Shown here: piece by piece, positions 25,193-32,004 of the stretch
Layout of the letters: each line of letters begins with the position of its first letter
Position numbering within the stretch: position 1 is the stretch's first letter
DNA from: an uncultured Oxalobacteraceae bacterium
GTDB taxonomy: Bacteria > Pseudomonadota > Gammaproteobacteria > Burkholderiales > Burkholderiaceae
Direction of reading: 5' to 3'
Length of the DNA: 32,004 nt
Assembly (NCBI GenBank): GCA_946479705.1
Contig: CAMLHI010000004.1
Location: forward strand, 1-32,004
Position numbers and translations under genes: made by a program
Notes under the pieces: model-generated
Databases searched by the model: none
The model's input: only the letters and a program-made list of their open reading frames with translations
What the model was told of the DNA's origin: nothing

Positions 25193-25807
25193 ATGCCGAC
25201 GCCAAAAATTCTCATTGCCTTTTACTCAAGAAACAGCTCGACCGAGCTGCTCGCCAATGCCATCGCCCAGGGCGCCGTCAGCGTCGGTGCCGAAGTACGC
25301 CTGCGCCGCGCCCGCGAACTGGTCCCCCCCCTTGTCATGCAGCAGGTGCCCGGATGGAGCGAGGCCGCGCAGGCGATGAATGCGAAGTACGAGCACCCGA
25401 CGGAAGCCGACGCGGAATGGGCCGACGCGATCGTCCTTGGCACACCGAGCAGGTTCGGCTCGATCGCCTCCGAGCTCAAGGCCTATCTCGATGGCCTGGG
25501 CGGACTGTGGTCGGAGGGTAGGCTGAACGGCAAGGTGGGATCGGTATTCGGCTCCACCGGGTCTCGTCACGGCGGCAATGAATCGACGCTGCTGTCGATG
25601 TACGCGCCGATGGCGCATCTTGGCCTGATTATTGTCCCGCTCGGCTATGCCGATCCGGTGATGTTCAAGGCCGGAACGCCCTACGGTGCGACGCATGTGT
25701 CCGACCCCGACGGCGTGACACCGGATAGCGAGCACTTGGCCGTTGCCCAGTTCCAGGGGCGGCGCGTGGCAGGGGTTGCGGCAGCCTTGCGTAACCACGC
25801 TCAATAA
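25193..25807 (+). CDS. wrbA: NAD(P)H:quinone oxidoreductase, WrbA type
   Basis: A 204-residue flavodoxin-like protein that reduces quinones by two electrons using FMN and NAD(P)H, protecting against redox cycling. The start KILIAFYSRNSSTELLANAIAQG is the FMN phosphate loop. GTPSRFGSIASELKAYLD and the STGSRHGGNESTLLSMYAPMAHLGLIIVPLGY block are highly typical of WrbA. AGGA precedes the ATG. It stands alone on the + strand, divergent from the RND gene. A role in handling quinones made from aromatic compounds would fit the neighbourhood but is inference. Confidence 0.9.
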   Translation: MPTPKILIAFYSRNSSTELLANAIAQGAVSVGAEVRLRRARELVPPLVMQQVPGWSEAAQAMNAKYEHPTEADAEWADAIVLGTPSRFGSIASELKAYLDGLGGLWSEGRLNGKVGSVFGSTGSRHGGNESTLLSMYAPMAHLGLIIVPLGYADPVMFKAGTPYGATHVSDPDGVTPDSEHLAVAQFQGRRVAGVAAALRNHAQ

Positions 25808-26124
25808 GGTTGCCGGTGGCATCGAAAGCCCCGGACCGTATGCTGCACGACCGCAACTATCGCCCCCCCTGTCCGAAGGCGCTCAGATCGCGATCAGCGT
25901 GGCACGATTTAGAGGGCATGCTGGCTGGAGGATTGGGGGCATGCCCACAAAAGCACAAGAGACCGGACTACGACAGGGCCATGCGCATCGTACGCCCGTT
26001 CTCTTTTAACGCACACTTGGTGGGGTGGTAGAACCGGCACTGAGCGGCCGAGCTTCTCGTCGCGTCCCCGGCAGTTCATCCAACATCGTGCCTCTCGTGT
26101 TGCCGGCGGTTAGTCGATAGGATA
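25808..26124. other. gene-free stretch after wrbA
   Basis: About 320 bases without a convincing gene, RNA or terminator. Short open frames exist but show no ribosome sites or family resemblance. A perfect 10-bp palindrome GGGCATGCCC lies at 25937-25946. Composition shifts here from the GC-rich left part to the AT-richer type VI module, so this may be the junction of an acquired segment. Confidence 0.5.
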
Positions 26125-26280
26125 GATCTAGGGTAACTGTTCAGTCCCTATGAACGCTTGTTAAAAACAGTGAGATTCCGCTTAAAAAACAGTCAAATTG
26201 ATGATGATTTGCTCATTTTTTCCGCAAAAACACTAGCTTTTTACACGGCGCTCATAGCGGCTGAACAGTTACGATCTAGG
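26125..26280. mobile_element. 140-bp MITE-like element with 8-bp target duplication
   Basis: The element (26133-26272) begins GTAACTGTTCAG and ends with the exact reverse complement CTGAACAGTTAC. The inverted repeat continues imperfectly inward for about 25 bp (CTATGA-x-CGC on both sides). It is flanked by perfect direct repeats GATCTAGG at 26125-26132 and 26273-26280. The inside is AT-rich with runs of A and T and has no gene. GTAA ends and 8-bp duplications are known traits of the IS66 family, so this is probably a non-autonomous IS66-type derivative. The right duplication contains the TAG stop of the PAAR gene. Confidence 0.82.
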
Positions 26281-26533
26281 TAAGAGAACTGAGCAACCGG
26301 GCGCCGCATTCCGTAACGTCGCCGTCATAGGCATAGGGCCTGGCGTGGTGTTTCGCGCCAGCCCCGTCAGGCTTGATAGCGAACTTTCCTTTACAAGCCG
26401 GACAAAAGGTCATGTCGTCCTGGATGGCGGCAGCAATGCCCATGACTATAGTCTGCGACGTGGCGCTGATGACTTGGCCACCATGACTGGTCTTGTCGTT
26501 TAGGCGGATGACGCCGCGGCCCTGGTGTTTCAT
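26276..26533 (-). CDS. PAAR domain protein (type VI secretion tip)
   Basis: An 85-residue PAAR protein, which caps the VgrG spike of the type VI secretion system. The family pattern is visible as GVIRLNDKTSHGGQVISATS near the start, then DDMTFCPACKGKFAI and DGDVTECGARLLSSLT at the end, with Cys and His residues for the metal-holding tip. There is no C-terminal toxin, so it is a plain tip protein. The ATG at 26533 has GGAG five bases upstream; an in-frame GTG two codons earlier is less likely. The TAG stop lies inside the target duplication of the MITE-like element, so the insertion left the reading frame unchanged. Confidence 0.88.
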   Translation of the reverse strand: MKHQGRGVIRLNDKTSHGGQVISATSQTIVMGIAAAIQDDMTFCPACKGKFAIKPDGAGAKHHARPYAYDGDVTECGARLLSSLT

Positions 26534-26640
26534 TATCACTCCATTTGAAGTTCTATTCCTTTGTTGCCGCCTTCAAGGGTACGCGATTCACCTTTGGGGC
26601 GCATTTTGCAGCCAGCTTGGCTTAGACCGCCTTATTTGAG

Positions 26641-26766
26641 TCAAGGCATGCCCGGGATCTCTCGAGCTTCCTTAATTCGAACAAGCATTGACGACAGTTC
26701 GTTGCGCACCATGCGATTAAAAATACAGGCTCCGTGTCCTGAAGACAGTTCACAATCCGAACTCAT
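26641..26766 (-). CDS. possible small ORF between immunity and PAAR genes
   Basis: A 41-codon frame starting at an ATG that shares one base with the stop of the immunity gene (TAATG). The product has two Cys and a Leu/Arg/Glu-rich end. I do not recognise it, and no strong ribosome site is present, though termination-reinitiation would not need one. The rest of the 232-bp gap between the immunity and PAAR genes holds nothing I can name. Confidence 0.25.
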   Translation of the reverse strand: MSSDCELSSGHGACIFNRMVRNELSSMLVRIKEAREIPGMP

Positions 26767-27887
26767 TAACCCGAATTGGTGGCGTTCGTTGCATTGGGAG
26801 GTATAAAGTATGACCCATCAGGTGCCCTGGGGACTTTGACGCGAAATTTCAATCCCGAAAGTAGTTTGTCCCACAGTGCGACTGCTTCGTTGTCGCTAAG
26901 CGAAGCGGCCTTCGCCGCACCGACTGTGTTGTTTTTTACTTTTGTGTACATTCGCACATTGAATTCGGATGGGTGCGCTACATCCTTCGGCGTACCAACA
27001 AAGGCCCACTCAAAATCGTGCACGCCATCATTCCGCCTGACTAAGGATTCCTCGCCACGCCAGTGTTGAACGTTGCGTTTACCTTCGCGCAAGACGGTCC
27101 GCCTAGGGTATTGGATACCCTGGTCCTCCTGTGCCTGCTTGATGCGAGTCAGCAGCGATAACTCGGCTCTTTGTGTCTTTTCGAACTCTTCAGGTGGGTA
27201 GTCGCCATAGGCATCTTTATTCGAGCTAATCGAAAAGCTGACATCTGGAAGACTAGGCAAGTATATACCCGCGTCAACCATTTCTTGGCTCGAGTAAAAG
27301 TCATCGCGCATGAAGCCATGCTCAATACAATAACCAGGCTCGTGCGGGACTTCATTTTCTGCACGCAACCTCAAACTACGAACGCGAATCGTTTGCCTGG
27401 CCGCGGCCGACTCTTCAGTCTCTCCTTCATTCACAGAACCGCTGAGTATGAAGTTTAGATCCCCAATATTAACGTACGACTTGAAGAAATGCAGACCTAA
27501 TTCTTTACCAATTTCGCCCTCGTGATATCGAATTTGCCAACTGCCCTCCACCGGCCCTTCGTGGTTGAATGTAATTTCGGCAGTCGCATCCTTCCATTTC
27601 AGTTTCGCAATATCCGCGGCGACTCTATGTTTGACAGCATCCAAACCGCCACCAATGGTCTCTATGGTCGATGGAAACGACACCGCTCCCCATAGAAATT
27701 GTGCTTCCTCAGGCACGTTAAGCGCGTACCGGCCAAAACAAACGACTTTCGTTTTCGCAAATATTTTTTGAAGACGTAGACTAAGTTGAGGCGAATCAGG
27801 CACAGCGTTCTCCTTATAAGAGTACTTGGGGTTGCATCCGCTCAGAAAACACAGGACTATGATTGCAGCGAGAGGCAGGGCCAACAT
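26766..27887 (-). CDS. Tli4-family type VI immunity lipoprotein
   Basis: A 373-residue predicted lipoprotein. The N-terminus is a short signal sequence ending in the lipobox LSGC (Cys18), with Asn at +2. The mature part matches the Tli4 immunity family, with VCFGRYALNVPEEAQFLWG near residue 50 and a C-terminal block around ELSLLTRIKQAQ. Tli4 proteins sit in the periplasm and block the cognate phospholipase effector, protecting the producer and its kin. It starts one codon after the effector stop and in the same frame (TAA CCC ATG). This order, effector then immunity, is typical of Tle-Tli pairs. Composition is AT-richer than the catabolic regions. Confidence 0.82.
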   Translation of the reverse strand: MLALPLAAIIVLCFLSGCNPKYSYKENAVPDSPQLSLRLQKIFAKTKVVCFGRYALNVPEEAQFLWGAVSFPSTIETIGGGLDAVKHRVAADIAKLKWKDATAEITFNHEGPVEGSWQIRYHEGEIGKELGLHFFKSYVNIGDLNFILSGSVNEGETEESAAARQTIRVRSLRLRAENEVPHEPGYCIEHGFMRDDFYSSQEMVDAGIYLPSLPDVSFSISSNKDAYGDYPPEEFEKTQRAELSLLTRIKQAQEDQGIQYPRRTVLREGKRNVQHWRGEESLVRRNDGVHDFEWAFVGTPKDVAHPSEFNVRMYTKVKNNTVGAAKAASLSDNEAVALWDKLLSGLKFRVKVPRAPDGSYFIPPNATNATNSG

Positions 27888-27890
27888 GGG

Positions 27891-29729
27891 TTAATCCCAT
27901 TTCGCAGTTTTCGCAATTTGCGAAATTGCATAAAGCATTGATGTCAATACCTGTGGGTCTGAATAACTGTTTTGATGCTCATACCCTGGCCCCTCCTTTT
28001 CCCCATGGACAAACAGAGTACCCTTAATTTTGCATGCAGAACGCTCTGATGGTACCGTCTGGTCTCCCGCAGAGCTGGGTTTCTGCAAATACAGCGCGAG
28101 TACTCGATCGCCTGCCTGGACCTTGAGCATGCCTTTAGCGTCGTCGGTCAACAGCTTCCACGTTTCCGGCGAAGGAAGCGGACCACTAGATTTTTTCACA
28201 AAAGGCTCCCACGTTTCAGCTGCTTTGAACACCACCTCGCCATAGCTCATTTGTTGCGGTGACGCGCAAAAGCTCGCATAGCAACTGGTTGGATGAAATG
28301 TATGCTCGATCGAGTCAACAAAACGGATAGCGCTTTTCAATCTGCCGATCACTCTGCGCATTCCGCCGCCCTTCTCTTCAGAAATATTGGCCGGATTGAC
28401 CCATAGGGGATTTATCATCCGCCACCACGCGCTTGATGGCTGCAAATAGATACTCTCCAAAGCTGTTGCATTTCCGCGAGGCCAACTCCAAAGGGTGTTC
28501 CCGGAAACATCAATCACCTTTAACCAATCTTGCCCGTAGGCTGCGCCTGGCAATAGTTCTAGCGGAGCGGGGGTATTCGCCAAAATCGCGGTTGCATTCC
28601 TTCCATCGATAGCGAGGATACTTGCCTCAAGCGAAGCCAAATATCCCCAGCCTTCTTTGAAACCGAAGCGCATCCGTTTGTAAGCACTAGCCGCACCCAT
28701 CGTCGGCATGACGTTGTGATACATTCCGAGAACTTTTACGCTTTTATTATTGAGTAAGTTGCCGTAACTTGAATGGAGTAGCGCTCGCCCGACTAATCCA
28801 CCCATGCTGTGCGTAACAACGATGACCTCGCCACATTTAAATCCCCGATTTTTATAGCCCTCAACAAGCCCAATAATTCGTTCAGCCAAAACTTTTGCCG
28901 TTTCTGCGTTGCTGACCATGAAGTTATATCCCATTGCATGCACGGGATACCAGCAAGGCGAAATTTTTTTTATATCGTCTTCCGTGATCGCCGCGCCCGC
29001 TGTTGCGCCAAAACTGCTGGGCGCCGCGCATACATCGTTCCAAATCGGATTCAACTCCTTATTTACAAGCATATTATTCATATATCTTTCGGCCGTCTTT
29101 AACATGGTCCCGTATGCGCCAGCAAAAAGCACTTCACTCCACCCTCGCCAGCGTGCAATCTGAGCAGGTGTTTCTTGCTTCTTCGGTTCGGTAGCTCGAC
29201 CATTACCTTTACTACCGGAGCGACTAGCCCGAGTGGCTATCAGTGGCGGAATCGGTTGAAGGTCATCAGGGACATTTTGATGCCGCGCGTCGGCTGCGAG
29301 GGTCTCTTTGCCTTCGGGGTCAAATCTACCCTTGTCCTCGGTATAATGATAATATTCCACTTCAGTTTCATTTGGATCAAAGATAAGTTGTCGCTCCCTT
29401 GGGGTTGCATTTTTAAGCCAGCCACCCATGCCTTCACCGGTAACAATGGCAGCTTTACCCGCCTTATCTAGTAAATCGTCGGGCCGCCACGCTCGATTAT
29501 CTGGCCTTTTCAATCCATCCTGCCGTTGTTTGCTCATGCGGAGATTGCTGCCCATAACGCCTGGCAGAAAAATAATGGGAATCACCTTTCCCGGAGGGAC
29601 AGTAATATCATGCCGAACGGTATCCGCCGCATCGGTCATGTGGACCGTATATTCAGCCCACCCTCCCACGCCTTGAGTGAAATCGCCCTGATGGTTACCG
29701 CGCCCGTTGAGATTGCTTTTATCGCTCAT
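27891..29729 (-). CDS. type VI secretion lipase effector (Tle-like, LCAT-type alpha/beta hydrolase)
   Basis: A 612-residue alpha/beta hydrolase, predicted to be a phospholipase delivered into the periplasm of rival cells. The oxyanion region is PIIFLPGVMGSNLR (51-64). The nucleophile Ser308 lies in VVTHSMGGLVGRALLH, with Thr instead of the first Gly of the usual GxSxG. Asp556 (SSAGDQTVPSE) and His585 (GYEHQNSYSD) are the likely triad partners, as in LCAT-like lipases. There is no signal peptide, as expected for a VgrG-delivered cargo. Its ATG overlaps the VgrG stop by 4 bp, and the Tli4-type immunity gene follows at once. Whether it belongs to Tle3, Tle4 or a separate group cannot be settled by eye. 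Confidence 0.82.
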   Translation of the reverse strand: MSDKSNLNGRGNHQGDFTQGVGGWAEYTVHMTDAADTVRHDITVPPGKVIPIIFLPGVMGSNLRMSKQRQDGLKRPDNRAWRPDDLLDKAGKAAIVTGEGMGGWLKNATPRERQLIFDPNETEVEYYHYTEDKGRFDPEGKETLAADARHQNVPDDLQPIPPLIATRASRSGSKGNGRATEPKKQETPAQIARWRGWSEVLFAGAYGTMLKTAERYMNNMLVNKELNPIWNDVCAAPSSFGATAGAAITEDDIKKISPCWYPVHAMGYNFMVSNAETAKVLAERIIGLVEGYKNRGFKCGEVIVVTHSMGGLVGRALLHSSYGNLLNNKSVKVLGMYHNVMPTMGAASAYKRMRFGFKEGWGYLASLEASILAIDGRNATAILANTPAPLELLPGAAYGQDWLKVIDVSGNTLWSWPRGNATALESIYLQPSSAWWRMINPLWVNPANISEEKGGGMRRVIGRLKSAIRFVDSIEHTFHPTSCYASFCASPQQMSYGEVVFKAAETWEPFVKKSSGPLPSPETWKLLTDDAKGMLKVQAGDRVLALYLQKPSSAGDQTVPSERSACKIKGTLFVHGEKEGPGYEHQNSYSDPQVLTSMLYAISQIAKTAKWD

Positions 29730-32004
29730 GGAAGTTCGCCTTTCCAGCGGATTGTGTAGCTGTCCATACTTGCCGCCTTTTGAACACCGGTGCTCCCGTC
29801 CGCGGCGGTTTTGCCATCGATGACTGTTCCGTCATCACGAATTAACTCGTATGCAATATTGGACGCCGGCTTCGTGTCCATGTGTAGGAAGTTCACTTCT
29901 TGGTCGAAGTGATAGTCGGCCGATTTTTCGTTGAATGATTGAGAAACACTTTTAGGAGAAAGCGTCTCTAGATTCCCATGGAATAGGACCGGCGACGATG
30001 TGAAGAACTGCACCTTGTCGCCAATCTCGAGCATGTGATTGGCGCCATGCAGTCTCACTCCTTTTTTCCCCTTGATGTCGACCCAGTCCGACTCACTCAG
30101 AAGTGCAAGCACCTTATTGGCGATTATTTCCACGTCATCGCTATGTGCTTGCATCGATACTTTGCCGCTTGCGGCGATCAGTTTCATCCCCGCTTTATGC
30201 ACAAATAGCCTGAACGTCTTGCCTACGCTAGCGAACAGACCATCCGCACTTGCGATAGAAAGGCTCTTTCCGCTAGTGATCGCTGTGTGGCGGGCGCTCG
30301 CGATATGTGTCGACTTCGCGGTGGTCAACTCGAGACCAGCCGGACTCGACAAGACTAGGTGAGGTTCGACTAGTTCCGGGCACGTACCTTTACCGTTACC
30401 TCGGATGGCCTCGTTTTGAGCCTTGATATCGCCAACCGCATCAGCTTGCTGCTGGTCCTCTTGAGCCCCGCAGTGCTCCGCCATCCGGACCAACTGATCT
30501 TGAATTTGTTCAGCGGACGCTAGCCGCTGTGTCGTCTCGCTCATGTCTTTGGTATGCGCGACTGCATTCGGACGTGCTTCGGTGGTGATGAGCATGCCTT
30601 GGCCAGCACGCGCTACGCCCCAAGCGTTTGTGGTTAATTCCCACCCCTCGCCACGGGCATCTTTCCTTCCTGACGTGTCTTCAATCCGGGTGATGTGCCC
30701 GAGGGAAAGCTGGCTGTGCTGATGGTCGCTCTTTAACTGTGCTTGAATCTTTCCAGCCGTGTCGTCGAGTACCAGATGATTTCCGCGACCGCTGCCTGCC
30801 CCACCACTCTGCAGTTCGCGACTACGCATCCCGGTCAGAGCTTGCTGACTGGGTAGCCGCCACGGCGGCATGTGATTATGGTTATACAAGGCAGCAAGAA
30901 TTACCGGGTGGTCAATGTTCCCATCCAGGTAAAGAACTGCTACTTCTTCGCCGATCCGTGGCAAGCGAATTTCGCCGAACTGACTTCCGGCTCCTGGCGT
31001 CATCACCCGAATCCAGGGTGAACTGTTTTCGTCGTATTCACCTAACCGGTCCCAGTGGAACTGCACCTTGACTCGTCCGTAGCCATCGGTATGGATCTCG
31101 TCACCCGCGGGGCCGACCACGATCGCGGTGTGCAGCCCCATGTAAATGCCAGGCTCGCTATGGTAGTTGGGGCCGGGGCGCCAGCGAATGTCTTTGCGGA
31201 TGCACGTCAACCGGTTTTCGTAGTGCGATGTTGCGCTAGGCCCTGCCTGGTAATTGTTAGCGGCCTCGTGGCGGACAGACAGGATGAGGTAATCGCGGTC
31301 GCCGATGCTGCGGCGCGGCTCGGGGTCATATTCCCGTGAGCGCGGCTCGGCGCTGAAATGGCCGCCCAGCTTGAAGGTGCGGCCCGGCAAAACGCTCCTG
31401 TCATTTCCCGCTGCCTCGAAGTACTGCGTGTCTTTGTCCCGCTCTTCCATGCGCCGCGCCGCGAGTTGCTCGCCATCGCTTCGCATGCGAAAGCCATACG
31501 ACCCGGCATTTTCGTAGACTTCGTACGCGAAGATGTCGCCTTGCTGGTTGACCGAATCGAAGCTGGCGTGCTGAGCGCCCGGGTTTTTGTAGTCCGCGCT
31601 TACCAGCGTGGTCGTGCCAGAGCCGAGGCGCCGGATAGCGGTCCACTCTCGAATGCCGTCATCCATCACCGAGCCGTTCTTGCCGCGGAACAGGATCACA
31701 TCAGCATCGTCGTGGCTGGTGGCGTCGATCGGTTCGGCCAGGAAGCTCTTATCGGATAGCATAAGGGTGTGACCATCAAAGCGATGCTCGTACCAGTAGT
31801 GCAAGCCGAGCGCCTCCCAGCGCCGGTGCAGGTGGTTGTAATCGGTCTCGTTGTGCTGGTTTGCGACGGTGAGCTGCGCGTCCTCCTCGAAGATGTGCAT
31901 GTGCCAATCGGCCTGACGGTAGTGCTTTAGCGTTTCCTCGGTTATCTCCCGCACGCTCTTGCCGTGGAACGAAACGTTGTCCTTGCGCAGCCGTGCGAAC
32001 GCCA
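29726..32004 (-). CDS. vgrG: type VI secretion spike protein VgrG with C-terminal extension (N-terminus outside window)
   Basis: The frame is open to the window end; at least 758 residues are visible and the N-terminal part is missing. It contains the end of the gp27-like region (HLHRRWEALGLHYWYEH and following), then the gp5-type OB-fold (DGYGRVKVQFHWDRLGEYDENSSPWIRV, followed by GSQFGEIRLPRIGEEVAVLYLDGNIDHPVI). After it comes the repetitive DUF2345 needle (SSPAGLELTTAKSTHIASARHTAITSGKSLSI and following). The last 60 or so residues, from YHFDQEVNFLHMD, look like a transthyretin-type beta domain (YELIRDDGTVIDGKTAADGSTGV). Such extensions bind the cognate lipase in enteroaggregative E. coli VgrG1. 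It overlaps the lipase start by 4 bp. Confidence 0.9.
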   Translation of the reverse strand, partial: AFARLRKDNVSFHGKSVREITEETLKHYRQADWHMHIFEEDAQLTVANQHNETDYNHLHRRWEALGLHYWYEHRFDGHTLMLSDKSFLAEPIDATSHDDADVILFRGKNGSVMDDGIREWTAIRRLGSGTTTLVSADYKNPGAQHASFDSVNQQGDIFAYEVYENAGSYGFRMRSDGEQLAARRMEERDKDTQYFEAAGNDRSVLPGRTFKLGGHFSAEPRSREYDPEPRRSIGDRDYLILSVRHEAANNYQAGPSATSHYENRLTCIRKDIRWRPGPNYHSEPGIYMGLHTAIVVGPAGDEIHTDGYGRVKVQFHWDRLGEYDENSSPWIRVMTPGAGSQFGEIRLPRIGEEVAVLYLDGNIDHPVILAALYNHNHMPPWRLPSQQALTGMRSRELQSGGAGSGRGNHLVLDDTAGKIQAQLKSDHQHSQLSLGHITRIEDTSGRKDARGEGWELTTNAWGVARAGQGMLITTEARPNAVAHTKDMSETTQRLASAEQIQDQLVRMAEHCGAQEDQQQADAVGDIKAQNEAIRGNGKGTCPELVEPHLVLSSPAGLELTTAKSTHIASARHTAITSGKSLSIASADGLFASVGKTFRLFVHKAGMKLIAASGKVSMQAHSDDVEIIANKVLALLSESDWVDIKGKKGVRLHGANHMLEIGDKVQFFTSSPVLFHGNLETLSPKSVSQSFNEKSADYHFDQEVNFLHMDTKPASNIAYELIRDDGTVIDGKTAADGSTGVQKAASMDSYTIRWKGELP

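Noticed and set aside
26561..26806. An 81-codon + strand frame in the gap after the PAAR gene
   Set aside because: No ribosome site or family resemblance, and it runs into the antisense of the immunity gene.
26276..32004. A prophage tail region instead of a type VI cassette
   Set aside because: VgrG, PAAR, the Tle-type lipase and Tli4 immunity point to type VI secretion; no phage capsid, integrase or lysis gene is present.
1..32004. CRISPR array, tRNA or rRNA genes
   Set aside because: No regularly spaced repeats, tRNA cloverleaf with a TTCGAATC-type arm or rRNA-like sequence was seen on reading the window.

Overview
The window is a GC-rich, densely coded bacterial chromosome segment. The gene types (NIPSNAP, DUF1185, DUF1302/DUF1329, IclR- and AraC-controlled catabolic genes, type VI secretion) and the high third-position GC suggest a betaproteobacterium, perhaps an Oxalobacteraceae such as Massilia or Duganella. 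The family assignment is an inference from gene style; no rRNA or other marker gene is present.

Region 1 (1-12390) is a catabolic block. A truncated 3-hydroxybutyrate-type SDR enters from the left on the + strand. Facing it is a tightly packed minus-strand series, read from 12146 down to 1848: a ThDP enzyme, a divergent SDR, a BNR-repeat propeller, a VOC protein, a DUF1185 protein, an alpha/beta hydrolase, an MhpA-like FAD monooxygenase, a NIPSNAP protein and two aldehyde dehydrogenases, followed by an AraC-type regulator. Hydroxylase, possible dioxygenase, hydrolase, ThDP enzyme and aldehyde/succinate-semialdehyde dehydrogenases together look like an aromatic degradation route, but the substrate cannot be read from sequence. 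A divergent IclR regulator (12391-13149) probably controls the series. A 17-bp palindrome occurs twice between them, and one copy exactly fills the spacer of a good -35/-10 promoter whose start point falls on or next to the ATG of the ThDP gene.

Region 2 (13153-25015) is also all minus strand: an APC permease, a DUF1302 outer-membrane protein, a DUF1329 periplasmic protein, a cytochrome b561-type protein, an aldehyde dehydrogenase, a class III aminotransferase, a secreted YCF48-type propeller and an MMPL/RND transporter. The RND, YCF48, DUF1329 and DUF1302 proteins would cover inner membrane, periplasm and outer membrane, and may form a trans-envelope transport system for a hydrophobic compound related to the catabolic genes. 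The aminotransferase and aldehyde dehydrogenase suggest amine oxidation.

Region 3 (25193-25807) is a WrbA-type quinone reductase gene on the + strand, followed by 325 bp without a gene. A 140-bp non-coding element with terminal inverted repeats and a perfect 8-bp target duplication (26133-26272) then marks the border with region 4.

Region 4 (26276-32004, minus strand, visibly AT-richer) is a type VI secretion effector module, read right to left: VgrG with a C-terminal extension (cut by the window end), an LCAT-like lipase effector, a Tli4-type lipoprotein immunity protein, a possible 41-residue ORF and a PAAR tip protein. No tRNA, rRNA, CRISPR array or complete insertion sequence was seen.
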